From: Melastoma dodecandrum
Taxonomy: Eukaryota > Streptophyta > Magnoliopsida > Myrtales > Melastomataceae
Direction of reading: 5' to 3'
Assembly (NCBI GenBank): GCA_029817715.1
Contig: JARUPY010000091.1
Span: 2,680,501 to 2,744,500, forward strand
Length of the DNA stretch: 64,000 nt
In this document: positions 18,160-27,111 of the stretch, one piece after another
How the letters are laid out: every line of letters begins with the position of its first letter
How positions within the stretch are numbered: the first letter of the stretch is position 1
The notes under the pieces: model-generated
Databases searched by the model: none
Seen by the model: the letters and a program-made list of their open reading frames with translations, nothing else
Told to the model about the DNA's origin: nothing
Program-made: the position numbers and the translations under genes

Positions 18160-19382
18160 GCGGCGGTGCCCGAGAGGCTTCTGAGGTCGGGCGAGAAGAG
18201 CAGGTGCAGCGGCAGGATCGCGGCGCCGAGCGCAGCGGCGTTGTGGCCGATGCGGCCGACCAGCAGGCGCGGCGGCTCGCGCGCCTCGGCGGCGGCGAGC
18301 GCGGTGATCTCGCGCAGGCGAGTGACCAGTCGGTCAAGCGCCGCCTCGCCGATATCGCCGTCGACGATGATGGCGTCGCAATCGAGGATGGCGCCGATCG
18401 ACAGGACCGGCTCGGCGAGCGCCTGCGCGGCGTCCTCGATCCAGTCGGCGAGGGCCCCTGGGTCGCGGGCCACGGCGGCCTCGAGCTCGCCGGGAGACGC
18501 GGTGGCGGCGCCGAGGCGATGGCGCAGCGCGCCGAGCGAGGCGCGGGCGAGCAGCGTCTCGAACCCGCCGGCTTTGTCGCCGCCGAGCTCGGCGCGGGTG
18601 GAGATCGGCATCAGGCCGAGGTCGCCGGCGTTGCCGGCCGCGCCCCTGCGGACCGCACCGCCAAGCACCACGCCGCCGCCGAGCGCCGGGCCGATGGTCA
18701 GCGTGACGAAGTCGTCGAGATCGCGACCGTGGCCGCGGAACAGCTCGGCCACGGCGGCGGCGGTGCCGTCGTTCTCCGTCAGGAGCGGAAGCTCCAGCCT
18801 GGCCTGGACCGCGGCGGCGAGATCGAAGCCGCGCCAGGCCTCGTCCGGCGGCTGCGCCAGCTCGGTGCGCCAGCTGGCGAGGTCGAAGGGCGTCGCGAGC
18901 CCGACGCCGGCGAGCTTGCCCGACAGGCCCCGGCCATGCTCGCGCAGCGCGTCGATCATCGCGACGATCTCGTCGACCGCCGCTTCGGGCGACGGCAGCA
19001 CGCGCTGCCGCTCGACGACGTGCAGCGCCTCGCCGCCGAAGTCGACGATCAGGCCGATGAGCGAGTCGCGGCCGAAGCCGATGCCGATCGACCAGACGCC
19101 GTCGGGGGCGAGCGACAGCAGGGTGGAGGGCTGGCCGCGCCGGCCGACGCGCTGGCCGGTCACCTTGAGAAAGCCGGCCTCGAGGAGGTCGCCGACGATC
19201 AGCCCGACGGCGTTCTGGGTCAGGCCGGTGGCGCGCGACAGCTCGGCCTTCGACGCCGAGCCGAGGCGCCGCAGCTGATCGAGCACGAGACGCGCATTGT
19301 AGCGGCGCACCGCCGCCGAGTTGGTGCCGCGACCGCCGACCTTCCCCTGCACAGGGGACGCAAAGTCGATGAGCTGATCCAC
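18156..19382 (-). CDS. ROK-family transcriptional regulator of the sugar operon
   Basis: 408-residue regulator: an N-terminal winged helix ([20 protein letters not shown], then [20 protein letters not shown]) joined to a ROK sugar-kinase-like domain ([34 protein letters not shown]). GTG at 19382 is chosen for its GGAGGGG ribosome-binding site; a TTG 16 codons upstream lacks one. Coming first in the operon and overlapping the ATPase start, it probably controls its own transporter in response to sugar. The zinc-site Cys cluster of classical ROK proteins is not obvious. Confidence 0.87.
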   Translation of the reverse strand: MDQLIDFASPVQGKVGGRGTNSAAVRRYNARLVLDQLRRLGSASKAELSRATGLTQNAVGLIVGDLLEAGFLKVTGQRVGRRGQPSTLLSLAPDGVWSIGIGFGRDSLIGLIVDFGGEALHVVERQRVLPSPEAAVDEIVAMIDALREHGRGLSGKLAGVGLATPFDLASWRTELAQPPDEAWRGFDLAAAVQARLELPLLTENDGTAAAVAELFRGHGRDLDDFVTLTIGPALGGGVVLGGAVRRGAAGNAGDLGLMPISTRAELGGDKAGGFETLLARASLGALRHRLGAATASPGELEAAVARDPGALADWIEDAAQALAEPVLSIGAILDCDAIIVDGDIGEAALDRLVTRLREITALAAAEAREPPRLLVGRIGHNAAALGAAILPLHLLFSPDLRSLSGTAA

Positions 19383-19594
19383 GACCCCTCCGACCCGCCG
19401 CGCTTCAAGGGCGGCTGGGCGAGCGAGCAAAGCAGATGACGCGCGCCACCGTCAATTTGCCCTTCCCTATGATTTAAGGCAGATGCCGAATGCAATGCTG
19501 CGCTGCGGCAGAGGCGGTGGCAGCTGGGACGCGGCGAGCGCATGTTGAGCCCCGGAGGAGACAGGAGGGCGTTTCAACAGAAAGGCTTGATCCC

Positions 19595-19834
19595 ATGTCC
19601 ATTCGCAGAACACTCGCCGATCGCTTTGCCGGGCTTGCGGCCGGCCTCAGGGCCCGGACGCGCCTGCGCAACGAGCTCGACGCCACCAGCGACCGCGGCC
19701 TGGCCGAGCTGCGCCTGTCGCGCGGCGACATCGCCGACATCGTGAGCGGAACCTACGGCCGCGCCGCCTGGGCCGCCGTGCCCTCGCCGAGCCGGATCGT
19801 CCGCGCATCCGGCGCCGCGAACGCGCGTTCGTAG
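19595..19834 (+). CDS. DUF1127 family small protein
   Basis: 79-residue protein with the DUF1127 (YjiS-like) signature: Arg-rich start (RRTLADRF) and RNELDATSDRGLAELRLS followed by RGDIADIVSGTYG. Proteins of this kind are short, basic and common in alphaproteobacteria; some influence phosphate or RNA metabolism, but most are uncharacterised. The domain is complete by about residue 55. The remaining tail runs 82 bases into the 3' end of the convergent ROK gene. The start ATG follows AAAGG at modest spacing. Confidence 0.72.
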   Translation: MSIRRTLADRFAGLAAGLRARTRLRNELDATSDRGLAELRLSRGDIADIVSGTYGRAAWAAVPSPSRIVRASGAANARS

Positions 19835-21024
19835 AGCAGCAGCGCGGCGCCGGTCGCGCCGGCGTCCGTGCCGCCCATGCCGCGCACCAGCTTCGGGGGA
19901 CGCCGGGATTCCGGCGCCGCCGCGGCGAGGTCGTCGCTGAGCCTGGCCAGCAGCGCGTCCATCACCGCATCCGGCAGCCGACCCGACAACACGATCGCCT
20001 GCGGGTCGAGCAGCGTCGAAATGGCATAGAGCGGTCGCGTCAGCGCGGCCGCGCAGTCCGCCACCCAGCTCTCGACCAGGTCCGGCCGCGCGGCGATCGT
20101 GTCCGCATCGGGCTCCAGCCCTTCGGCCGCGAAGTGGCGTTCGAGAGCGTGGTATGAGGCGCGATTGAGAAGGATGTCGGGCAGGCCGGCGGGCGGTTTC
20201 GGTGTGCCGGCCAGCTGCGAGGGCGCCACGGGCATCAGGCCGAAGTCGCCGGCATTGTCGCGCCGCCCGAGGCGGACGGCGCCGTCGAGCACGAGGCCGC
20301 CGCCGAGAGCCGTGCCGAGGTGCACCAGCGCGAAATCCTGCAGCCGTCGTCCGACGCCGACATAGCGCTCGGCCGCCGCAAGCGCGGTGCCATCGTTGAC
20401 GAGCATGATCGGCGCTTCCAGCGCGGCGGCGAGGTCGATCGGCAGCTCGCAGCGGCTCCAGGCCTCGGCGACATCCTCCGGAATGCCCAGCTCGCGGCGC
20501 CAGGAGTCGAGGTTGCTCGGCACCGCGATGCCGATGCCGATGAGCCGCGCGCGCTGGCCGGCCGGCAGGCTCGCGCGGAAGGCGCCGACATGCTCGGCGA
20601 TGAGCGCCACCGCGGCCTCGGGCGTCGGCAGCGGCATCTCCCGCGTGCGCGAAGCCAGCACCTTGCCGGCAAAGTCGAGCAGCACGGCCTGGAGCCGGCT
20701 GCGGCCGATGTGGATGCCGATGGCGTGCGCGCCGGTGGCATCGAGGCAGAGCGGCGTCGCCGGCTGGCCGCGGAAGCCGGTGCGCTTGGCGGTGGTGGTC
20801 ACGAGCCCGCGGGACTGGAGGGCTGCGGCGATGAGCCCGACCGCGTTGGTCGACAGGCCGAGCGCCTCGGCGATCTCGCTCTTGCACGCCGTGCCGCGAC
20901 GGCGCAGCTCGGCGAGGACGGCCCGCTCGTTGATGTCGCGGACGAGGCGCGCATTGCCGCGCGCGCTGGACGAAGGACCCAAGTCGGCGTCGGTCTCAGG
21001 CGCAACTCGGGCGGGACGGCTCAT
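19753..21024 (-). CDS. second ROK-family regulator
   Basis: 423-residue paralogue of the ROK protein 400 bases away: a winged helix (NERAVLAELRRRGTACKSEI, EALGLSTNAVGLIAAALQSR), then a ROK domain (GIHIGRSRLQAVLLDFAG, LVNDGTALAAAERYVGVG, LGTALGGGLVLDGA). It is divergent from the kinase gene at 21100, with 75 bases between starts that could hold a shared operator. FrcR of Sinorhizobium is a comparable ROK repressor beside frcBCAK. The C-terminal 20 or so residues are antisense to the DUF1127 tail. Confidence 0.87.
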   Translation of the reverse strand: MSRPARVAPETDADLGPSSSARGNARLVRDINERAVLAELRRRGTACKSEIAEALGLSTNAVGLIAAALQSRGLVTTTAKRTGFRGQPATPLCLDATGAHAIGIHIGRSRLQAVLLDFAGKVLASRTREMPLPTPEAAVALIAEHVGAFRASLPAGQRARLIGIGIAVPSNLDSWRRELGIPEDVAEAWSRCELPIDLAAALEAPIMLVNDGTALAAAERYVGVGRRLQDFALVHLGTALGGGLVLDGAVRLGRRDNAGDFGLMPVAPSQLAGTPKPPAGLPDILLNRASYHALERHFAAEGLEPDADTIAARPDLVESWVADCAAALTRPLYAISTLLDPQAIVLSGRLPDAVMDALLARLSDDLAAAAPESRRPPKLVRGMGGTDAGATGAALLLYERAFAAPDARTIRLGEGTAAQAARP

Positions 21025-21099
21025 CGAAGACCGATGACCGGTCTTGCGCCGCTGTGCAAGAGAGACATTGCGGATTGCGGCACCGGGACCGGAGGGGCG

Positions 21100-21738
21100 A
21101 TGTCTGAAGCTGTCGATCTCGTGTGCGCCCGCCTTCGCGGCCTCGCGGTGGCGCGGGTCATCGTCGCCGTGGCCGGGCCGCCGGGCGGCGGCAAATCCAC
21201 GTTTGCGGCGGCGCTGGCGCGGACGCTGGACGGCGCGGCGCCCGGCAGCGCGGCCGTCGTGCCGATGGACGGGTTCCATTTCGACGATGCGGTCCTGCGC
21301 GCACGGGGCACTCTCGAGCGCAAGGGCGCACCGCACACCTTTGACGTCGGCGGCCTGCTCGCGCTGCTCCGGCGCCTGCGCGCCCACGACGAGCCCGAGG
21401 TCGCCGTGCCGATCTTCGATCGCCGGCTGGAGGTCGCGCGGGCGGCCGCGTCCATCGTGCCGTCGTCGACGAGGGTTCTGATCGTCGAAGGCAACTACCT
21501 GCTGCTCGACGAGCCGGACTGGGCGCGCCTGCGGCCGTTCTTCGATCTTACCGTGATGCTGCGCGAGGATCGCGGCGTCCTCGAGCAGCGGCTGATCGCG
21601 CGCTGGCTCTCCTACGGCTTCGACGCGGCGGCGGCGCGCGAAAAAGCGGAGCGCAACGATCTGCCCAACGCCGATCTCGTCGCCGCCCGCAGCGTTGCCG
21701 CCGACATCACGCTCGTCGACGGACGACCGGCCGCCTGA
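21100..21738 (+). CDS. uridine-kinase-like nucleoside/sugar kinase
   Basis: 212-residue P-loop kinase of the uridine kinase / phosphoribulokinase superfamily. Walker A is AGPPGGGKSTFAAAL near residue 27; PMDGFHFDDAVL and VEGNYLLLDEPDWARLRPFF follow. GGAGGGG lies just before the ATG. The same architecture occurs in FrcK, the fourth product of the fructose ABC operon of Sinorhizobium, and the two ROK regulators and sugar transporter nearby fit that setting. The substrate remains unproven. Confidence 0.8.
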   Translation: MSEAVDLVCARLRGLAVARVIVAVAGPPGGGKSTFAAALARTLDGAAPGSAAVVPMDGFHFDDAVLRARGTLERKGAPHTFDVGGLLALLRRLRAHDEPEVAVPIFDRRLEVARAAASIVPSSTRVLIVEGNYLLLDEPDWARLRPFFDLTVMLREDRGVLEQRLIARWLSYGFDAAAAREKAERNDLPNADLVAARSVAADITLVDGRPAA

Positions 21739-21750
21739 GCCGACACGGCA

Positions 21751-22821
21751 TCAGGCGAGGAAGCCGAGCATCGCCGTGCGGAAGGCGTCCGGCGCCTCGA
21801 GATGCGGCACGTGGCCGACCGCGGGAATGGTGACCAGCCGGCCATCGCGGAGATCCTTCACCGCGTCCGGCGCCGCGGCGGGGATCGACGGCATGGCGGC
21901 GATCTTGTCGGGGGCGCCGTAGTTGCGCAGCGGCGCCGACGCGTCCTTCTCGCCGACGATCATCAGCGTCGGCGCGCGGATGTCGTCGTATTCGTCGCGC
22001 ACCGGCTCGCGGTAGATCATCTGGTAGACGAGCGCGGAGGCCTTGCAGAAGCGATCGTATTCGCCGCTCAGCGCGACGCGCATGCGCCACTCGACGAACG
22101 GCTCCAGCCTGGCCGGCGGCAGCGTCGGCATCAGGTTGCGCAGGAAGGCGCGGTAGGCCTGCGCGGTCATGCGGTGCTCGGCGGCGATCAGCGTCTCGTT
22201 GGTCTGCGGCGGGATGAAGCGGCGGTAGTCGACGAGGCCGAGCGGATCCTCGAGGATCAGCTTGTCGACGTTGGCCGGGAAGGCGGCGGCGATGCGGACC
22301 GCCAGCATGCCGCCGGTCGAATGGCCGATGAAGCTCGCCTGGCGGATCTGCAGGCCGCCGAGCAGGTCGAGCGTGTGGCGGGCCATCATGTCGAAGGAAT
22401 ACGGCGTGTCGGGCTTGGCCGATTTGTTGAAGCCGATCTGGTCCGGCACGATGACGCGGAAGCCGGCGCCGGAGAGGTCGGCGATCGGGCCGGCCCAGTA
22501 GGACGAATCGAAGTTCTTGCCGTGCAGCAGGACCACCGTCTTGTTGCGCGGCTTTGCCGTCGGCGCGATGTCCATGTAGGCCATGCGGGCCGTCTCGTTG
22601 CCGACGGCGCAGGGTCGCAGGCTGACGTGCGCGGGATAGGGCCAGCTCTCGAGCCCGATGCCGAGCGGCGTGTCGTAGTGGTCGGGCAGTTGCGGCACCA
22701 GCGGGGCGGCATGGGCGGGGCCGGCGACGACAGATCGCGGGAGCACGGCGGCGGCCAGCGGCGCGGCCGCCAGCGGCACGAAAGCCTGGCGCCGCGAGAA
22801 CGACGGCGGGAGACCGCGCAT
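21751..22821 (-). CDS. exported alpha/beta hydrolase
   Basis: 356-residue alpha/beta-fold hydrolase with a Tat-like leader (SFSRRQAFVPLAAAPLAAAV). Fold landmarks: VVLLHGKNFDSSYWAG (oxyanion strand), VIVPDQIGFNKS, nucleophile elbow FIGHSTGGMLA with Ser, an acid in LMIVGEKDASAPLR, and the catalytic His in IPAVGHVPHLEAP. The ATG at 22821 has GAGGA eight bases upstream; upstream in-frame ATGs add non-signal sequence. Substrate unknown. It converges on the uridine-kinase-like gene. Confidence 0.83.
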   Translation of the reverse strand: MRGLPPSFSRRQAFVPLAAAPLAAAVLPRSVVAGPAHAAPLVPQLPDHYDTPLGIGLESWPYPAHVSLRPCAVGNETARMAYMDIAPTAKPRNKTVVLLHGKNFDSSYWAGPIADLSGAGFRVIVPDQIGFNKSAKPDTPYSFDMMARHTLDLLGGLQIRQASFIGHSTGGMLAVRIAAAFPANVDKLILEDPLGLVDYRRFIPPQTNETLIAAEHRMTAQAYRAFLRNLMPTLPPARLEPFVEWRMRVALSGEYDRFCKASALVYQMIYREPVRDEYDDIRAPTLMIVGEKDASAPLRNYGAPDKIAAMPSIPAAAPDAVKDLRDGRLVTIPAVGHVPHLEAPDAFRTAMLGFLA

Positions 22822-22961
22822 GCTCGATGTCCTCATCAACTCGACTGCATCCGCCGACCGAGTCGGCGACGGGCTCAAGCTCCTGCTTCTTATCGCGCGA
22901 GATGACGCGATAAGAGGCAAAAATTCGTGATCCGGTATCAGGAGCACGATAAGGAGGAAGC

Positions 22962-23651
22962 ATGACGCGGGCCAATGACCCAACGGTTGCGAGCGGCGTT
23001 GTCGCTCGCCTCGCCGAGGTGCGCGAGCGGATCGCCCGTGCCGCGCGCGACTGCGACCGCGACCCGAACGACGTCACCCTCGTCTGCGTGTCGAAGACCT
23101 TCGAGGCCGAGGCGATCGTTCCGGTGCTCGAGGCCGGCGAGCGCGTCTTCGGCGAGAACCGCGTGCAGGAGGCGCAGGGCAAATGGCCGGCCTTGCGCGA
23201 GCGCTTCCCCGGCCTCGACCTGCACCTCATCGGGCCGCTGCAGTCGAACAAGGCGGAGGACGCCGTCGCGCTGTTCGACACGATCGAGACGGTCGACCGG
23301 CCGAAGATCGCCGCCGCCCTCGCCAAGGCGATCGACAAGTCGGGGCGGCACCCGCGGCTCTACGTCCAGGTCAACACCGGGGCCGAGCCGCAGAAGGCCG
23401 GCATCCTGCCCGAGGAGGCCGACGCCTTCCTCGCCGCCTGCCGCGACACGCACGGGCTGACGATCTCCGGGCTCATGTGCATCCCGCCGGTCGACGACCA
23501 GGCGTCGCCGCATTTCGCGCTGCTCGCCAAGATCGCCGCACGCAACGGGATCGACCATCTCTCGATGGGGATGAGCGGCGATTTCGAGCTCGGCATCCAG
23601 CTCGGCGCGACCCACGTGCGGGTCGGCAGCGCGATCTTCGGCGCGCGCTGA
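22962..23651 (+). CDS. PLP homeostasis protein YggS/PROSC family
   Basis: 229-residue alanine-racemase-fold protein that binds pyridoxal phosphate and buffers vitamin B6. The PLP Lys lies in TLVCVSKTFEAEAI near residue 45. GENRVQEAQGKW, LHLIGPLQSNKAEDAV and the C-terminal LSMGMSGDFELGIQLGATHV are diagnostic. AAGGAGG occurs directly upstream of the ATG. Length matches the family. It converges on the L,D-transpeptidase gene across a hairpin. Confidence 0.93.
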   Translation: MTRANDPTVASGVVARLAEVRERIARAARDCDRDPNDVTLVCVSKTFEAEAIVPVLEAGERVFGENRVQEAQGKWPALRERFPGLDLHLIGPLQSNKAEDAVALFDTIETVDRPKIAAALAKAIDKSGRHPRLYVQVNTGAEPQKAGILPEEADAFLAACRDTHGLTISGLMCIPPVDDQASPHFALLAKIAARNGIDHLSMGMSGDFELGIQLGATHVRVGSAIFGAR

Positions 23652-23678
23652 CCCTCCTTCGCCTCGCGGCGAAAGGTC
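23646..23678. terminator. bidirectional hairpin between yggS and the L,D-transpeptidase
   Basis: CTGACC (23646-23651) pairs with GGTCAG (23673-23678), and TTCGCC (23656-23661) pairs with GGCGAA (23666-23671) around a TCGC loop, leaving a small bulge. It spans the convergent stops. No long T run is present, so strength as a terminator is uncertain. Confidence 0.4.
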
Positions 23679-24468
23679 AGCCCTCGTGCTTCGCCTTGGC
23701 GGTGCTCTTGGCGACGCCGATCGTCGGCTGCTCGTGGCCGAGCACGATGACCTTGGTCCCTTCGCTGACCCGCGAGTAGAGGTCGATCGCGTCCTGGTTG
23801 ATCAGGCGGATGCAGCCCGACGAGGCGTTGGTGCCGATCGAGTGCGGCTCGAGCGTGCCGTGGATGCGGAAGTACGTGTCCTTGTTGCCCTGCCACAGAT
23901 ACATGGCGCGGGCGCCGAGCGGGTTGCGATAGCCGCCGGGCACGCCGACGCCGCTCTGCAGCTTGTCGAGCTGCGGCTTGAGCTCGGGATGACGGTCGAT
24001 CATCTCCTTCGGCGGATACCAGTCCGGCCATTCCTGCTTGGTCTTGATGTAGGCCTCGCCGGACCAGATGAAGCCGGCCTTGCCGACGGCGACCCCGTAG
24101 CGCATCGCGCGGCCGTTCGGCTCGACGTAGTAGAGATAGTGCGCGTGCGGATCGACCACGATCGTGCCGGGCTTCTCGACCGTCGCGTAGTCGACCTCGA
24201 CGCGGTCGAAGCCCTTGCGGACGACCGATTTCGGCACGCCGGGGACCTCGAACTTGTCCTTCATCGGCTGGTAGAGCGCCGAGAAGCGCGGATCGAGCGC
24301 GGCGACCTTCACCGGCTTGGCCGTCGCCGCGGGGGGCGGCGGCGGCGCGTTCAGCGCGAGCTGCGGCCCATCGGGGCCGCAACCGGCCAGCGTCGCGGCC
24401 ACCGCGGCGAGAGCGATGGCGCCGGCGAGGCGGCGACGGAGCGAGGAGGACAAGGGCGCGTCATTCAT
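23677..24468 (-). CDS. L,D-transpeptidase lipoprotein (YkuD family)
   Basis: 263 residues. A basic, hydrophobic leader ends in the lipobox TLAGC, so it is probably a lipoprotein. A Pro-rich linker precedes the YkuD catalytic domain: IVVDPHAHYLYYVEPNG, GVPGGYRNPLGARAMYLW, then the active-site block RIHGTLEPHSIGTNASSGCI, in which Cys is the nucleophile and His assists. Such enzymes make 3-3 peptidoglycan cross-links or attach outer-membrane proteins to the wall. Rhizobiales carry many paralogues. Confidence 0.92.
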   Translation of the reverse strand: MNDAPLSSSLRRRLAGAIALAAVAATLAGCGPDGPQLALNAPPPPPAATAKPVKVAALDPRFSALYQPMKDKFEVPGVPKSVVRKGFDRVEVDYATVEKPGTIVVDPHAHYLYYVEPNGRAMRYGVAVGKAGFIWSGEAYIKTKQEWPDWYPPKEMIDRHPELKPQLDKLQSGVGVPGGYRNPLGARAMYLWQGNKDTYFRIHGTLEPHSIGTNASSGCIRLINQDAIDLYSRVSEGTKVIVLGHEQPTIGVAKSTAKAKHEG

Positions 24469-24573
24469 GATGCGCCAACTATAGGGCGAGTTGCCCGCCG
24501 ATGCTGTAGTTACGGTGCAACGTCTGGGATCGCTCGCCGTCGGGCGAGTGTTCCCTTCGTGGCGAAATTGCGG

Positions 24574-25452
24574 CTACTTCTGCACCAGGTACTTGTTGGC
24601 GGCGGCATACACGGCCTGGCGGAAGCCGCCTTCGATCGACACCGCGAAATTGTAGTGCTTCTTCGAGAACGGGACGGCGCTGAACGGATGGTTTGAGCGC
24701 CACCCGACGAGGATCGCGCCGATCCGCGCGCGACCGCGGTCGAACATCAAGGCGCCCCCGGAGGCGCCGTCGCCGGTGTCGCAATCGAAGGAGAACTCGC
24801 GCGTGCCTTCCTCGCCCTGGGAGAGCTGGTCGTGCAGCATGCAGTCCTGCATCGACAGCGCCTTGGCGCCGCCCCAGTCGATGTGGCCGCGGGCGACGAA
24901 GCTCACCGGCTCGTTCTCGTCGATGTTGGCGGCGAGGCCGTAGGGCCGGACGCCGGAGAGCGGATGCGAGAGGCGCGCGACCGCCCAATCGTGCGCGACG
25001 GCGACGTCGTAGGGGTGGGTCGAGCCGGCGACGACGGAGGAGAGGTCGATCTCGACCTGAGAGTCGCGCCCGTCGACCGTGATCTTGAAGCTGCAGGAGG
25101 ACGAGCGCGGCACGCCGGTCTCGTCGTAGAAGACGTGCGCGGCCGTGGTGATGACGTCGTCGGACAGGGTCAGCTGGCCGGCGCCATGCGCGTTGCCGCA
25201 CTGGATGAGGCCCGAGGCCTGATGCTCGTGCGCGACCTCGACGGCGTCGAGGTGGTGCTCGGCGGCGAACACCTCGGGGAGCCGGCGCGCGTTCTGGCCG
25301 AACACGACGACGGGCGTGATTCGCAGCGCGGCCGGCGCGGCGGTCTCGCTGGAGGGGAAGGTTTGGACAGGGCCGGCGTTGACGGGCACCGAGGCGAGAC
25401 AGACGGGGAAGGCGCATGCGAAAGCGATCGTCGTTCCGACTCGAAAGCTCAT
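24574..25452 (-). CDS. secreted trypsin-like serine protease
   Basis: 292 residues with a signal peptide (VGTTIAFACAFPVCLASVPVNA). The chymotrypsin-fold triad can be placed: His in DDVITTAAHVFYDE, Asp in AVAHDWAVARL, and Ser in CDTGDGASGGALMFDRG (the usual GDSGGP loop reads GASGGA). Several Cys residues could form disulfides in the periplasm. The target is unknown. It sits 105 bases upstream of the L,D-transpeptidase gene in the same direction, so the two may be co-transcribed. Confidence 0.82.
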   Translation of the reverse strand: MSFRVGTTIAFACAFPVCLASVPVNAGPVQTFPSSETAAPAALRITPVVVFGQNARRLPEVFAAEHHLDAVEVAHEHQASGLIQCGNAHGAGQLTLSDDVITTAAHVFYDETGVPRSSSCSFKITVDGRDSQVEIDLSSVVAGSTHPYDVAVAHDWAVARLSHPLSGVRPYGLAANIDENEPVSFVARGHIDWGGAKALSMQDCMLHDQLSQGEEGTREFSFDCDTGDGASGGALMFDRGRARIGAILVGWRSNHPFSAVPFSKKHYNFAVSIEGGFRQAVYAAANKYLVQK

Positions 25453-25644
25453 GCCCCCGCCTCTTCCTTGGCCCCTGACGATCGCGACAGTGCCGACCGG
25501 TTTGGCTCAAATCAAGGCAAGGAGACCGCTAAAGCTTTAATGAAGCTTTGACGGTCTCTTCGCAGCCACAGGGCGGCGCGCTTGCCGCGGCGCGAGAAAG
25601 CCGGCTAAGCACAGCGCCCCGCCTCCGAGTGCCGTGCGCCGCAG

Positions 25645-26805
25645 ATGCCGATCCGCCAGCAATACGAGGCCCGCGTCAGGGCCGGCGGGCTCGAGCGCGA
25701 CCCGGCGCAGGCGAAGATCGTCGCGCTGCTCGAGGCGCTCGGCGACGAGCTCGACGGCTACGCGCCGGCCCGGAAATCCTCGGCGCTGGGCTGGCTCGTC
25801 AGGGCCAAGGCCGGCGGCGACGCCCCGAAGGGCCTCTACGTCTGGGGCGGCGTCGGGCGCGGCAAGTCGATGCTCATGGACATGTTCTTCGATCATGTCG
25901 CCGTCGCGAAGAAACGGCGCGTGCACCTGCATGCCTTCATGGCCGAGGTGCATGCCGCGATCTACGCGCACCGCCAGGCGGTGAAACGCGGCACCGCCAA
26001 GGGCGAGGACCCGATCGAGCCTGTGGCCGAGGGGATCGCCCGCGGCGCGCACCTGCTCTGCTTCGACGAGTTCACCGTCACCGACATCGCCGACGCGATG
26101 ATCATCGGGCGGCTGTTCAAGGTCCTCTTCTCCCGCGGCGTGGTCGTGGTCGCGACCTCGAACGTCGACCCGGACGATCTCTACAAGGACGGGCTCAACC
26201 GCTCGCTGTTCATGGAGACGATCGAGCTGATCCACACGCACATGGATGTCGTGAAGCTCGAGTCGCGCACCGACTACCGGATGGAGAAGCTTGCCGGCTC
26301 GACGACCTTCCACGTCCCCGCCGATGCGGCGGCCGAGGCGGCGCTGGCCCAGACCTTCCAGACCTTGACCGGTCGCCCGTCCGGCAAGCCGACGACGCTG
26401 ACGGTGAACGGCCGCGCGATCGCCGTGCCGCAGGCTCGCGGCAACGTCGCGCGCTTCGGCTTTCCCGATCTCTGCGGCAAGCCGCTCGGCGCGCAGGACT
26501 ATCTCGCCGTCGCCAAGCGCTTCCACAGCGTGATCATCGACGGGATCCCGAAGCTCGCGGCCGAGCAGCGTTACGAGGTGCAGCGCTTCGTCCGCCTCAT
26601 CGACGCGTTCTACGAGGCGCGCGTCAAACTGTTCGCCTCCGCGGAGGCCGACGCGGCCGAGCTCTTCGCCGACGTCGACTCCCGCGATGCCTTCGAATGC
26701 GAGCGGACGATCTCGCGCCTCGTCGAGATGCGGTCCTCGGCCTACATCGGCCTGCCGCGCGGCGAGGCTCGCGTCGCGGCCACCGCCGGGATCGTCGACA
26801 CCTGA
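25645..26805 (+). CDS. zapE: cell division ATPase ZapE (AFG1 family)
   Basis: 386-residue AAA+ type ATPase. Walker A: LYVWGGVGRGKSMLMDMFF. Walker B: LLCFDEFTVTDIADAM. VVVVATSNVDPDDLYKDGLN and the C-terminal ECERTISRLVEMRSS are characteristic. In E. coli ZapE acts on the Z-ring under stress; in mitochondria the homologue Afg1 helps respiratory-complex turnover. Length fits the alphaproteobacterial form. In many relatives it lies beside mdh/sucCD, which is not the case here. Confidence 0.93.
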   Translation: MPIRQQYEARVRAGGLERDPAQAKIVALLEALGDELDGYAPARKSSALGWLVRAKAGGDAPKGLYVWGGVGRGKSMLMDMFFDHVAVAKKRRVHLHAFMAEVHAAIYAHRQAVKRGTAKGEDPIEPVAEGIARGAHLLCFDEFTVTDIADAMIIGRLFKVLFSRGVVVVATSNVDPDDLYKDGLNRSLFMETIELIHTHMDVVKLESRTDYRMEKLAGSTTFHVPADAAAEAALAQTFQTLTGRPSGKPTTLTVNGRAIAVPQARGNVARFGFPDLCGKPLGAQDYLAVAKRFHSVIIDGIPKLAAEQRYEVQRFVRLIDAFYEARVKLFASAEADAAELFADVDSRDAFECERTISRLVEMRSSAYIGLPRGEARVAATAGIVDT

Positions 26806-26910
26806 TGCACAGCTGTCAAAATTTCGCCGTATGCGTGAATTCGTCGCGAACTAACCGCGTGGCGTCGGCATTGCATCGGTGCCGTCGCGTTGTTTCCGAG
26901 TTCCTCCGCC

Positions 26911-27096
26911 ATGAGATGGGCAGTGTTCAACGGTTTGGGTGCGGCCGCTTGGTTGGCCGGGCTTATGTACGCCAAGGGCATCGGCGCCCGCGCCGATCTT
27001 CTCGCTCCTGATGATCATCACCTTCTCGTCGGCGCCACGGTGGGCCTCGTCGGCCTGTCGCTGCTGGTGTGGGAGAACCTCCGCAGCGCCAGCTGA
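26911..27096 (+). CDS. small membrane protein, unknown
   Basis: 61-residue protein with two hydrophobic stretches: FNGLGAAAWLAGLMYAKG at the N-terminus and HLLVGATVGLVGLSLLVW near the C-terminus, joined by a short acidic/His loop (LLAPDDHH). It may be a hairpin membrane protein. A TTG seven codons upstream is an alternative start. The ribosome-binding site is weak. It lies 15 bases ahead of modC in the same direction, where modA/modB would be expected. No family recognised. Confidence 0.5.
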   Translation: MRWAVFNGLGAAAWLAGLMYAKGIGARADLLAPDDHHLLVGATVGLVGLSLLVWENLRSAS

Positions 27097-27111
27097 CCGC
27101 TGGAGCGCGGC

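Noticed and set aside
17140..19278. 712-codon plus-strand frame opposite the sugar ATPase and ROK genes
   Set aside because: Shadow of conserved genes; no ribosome-binding site or domain.
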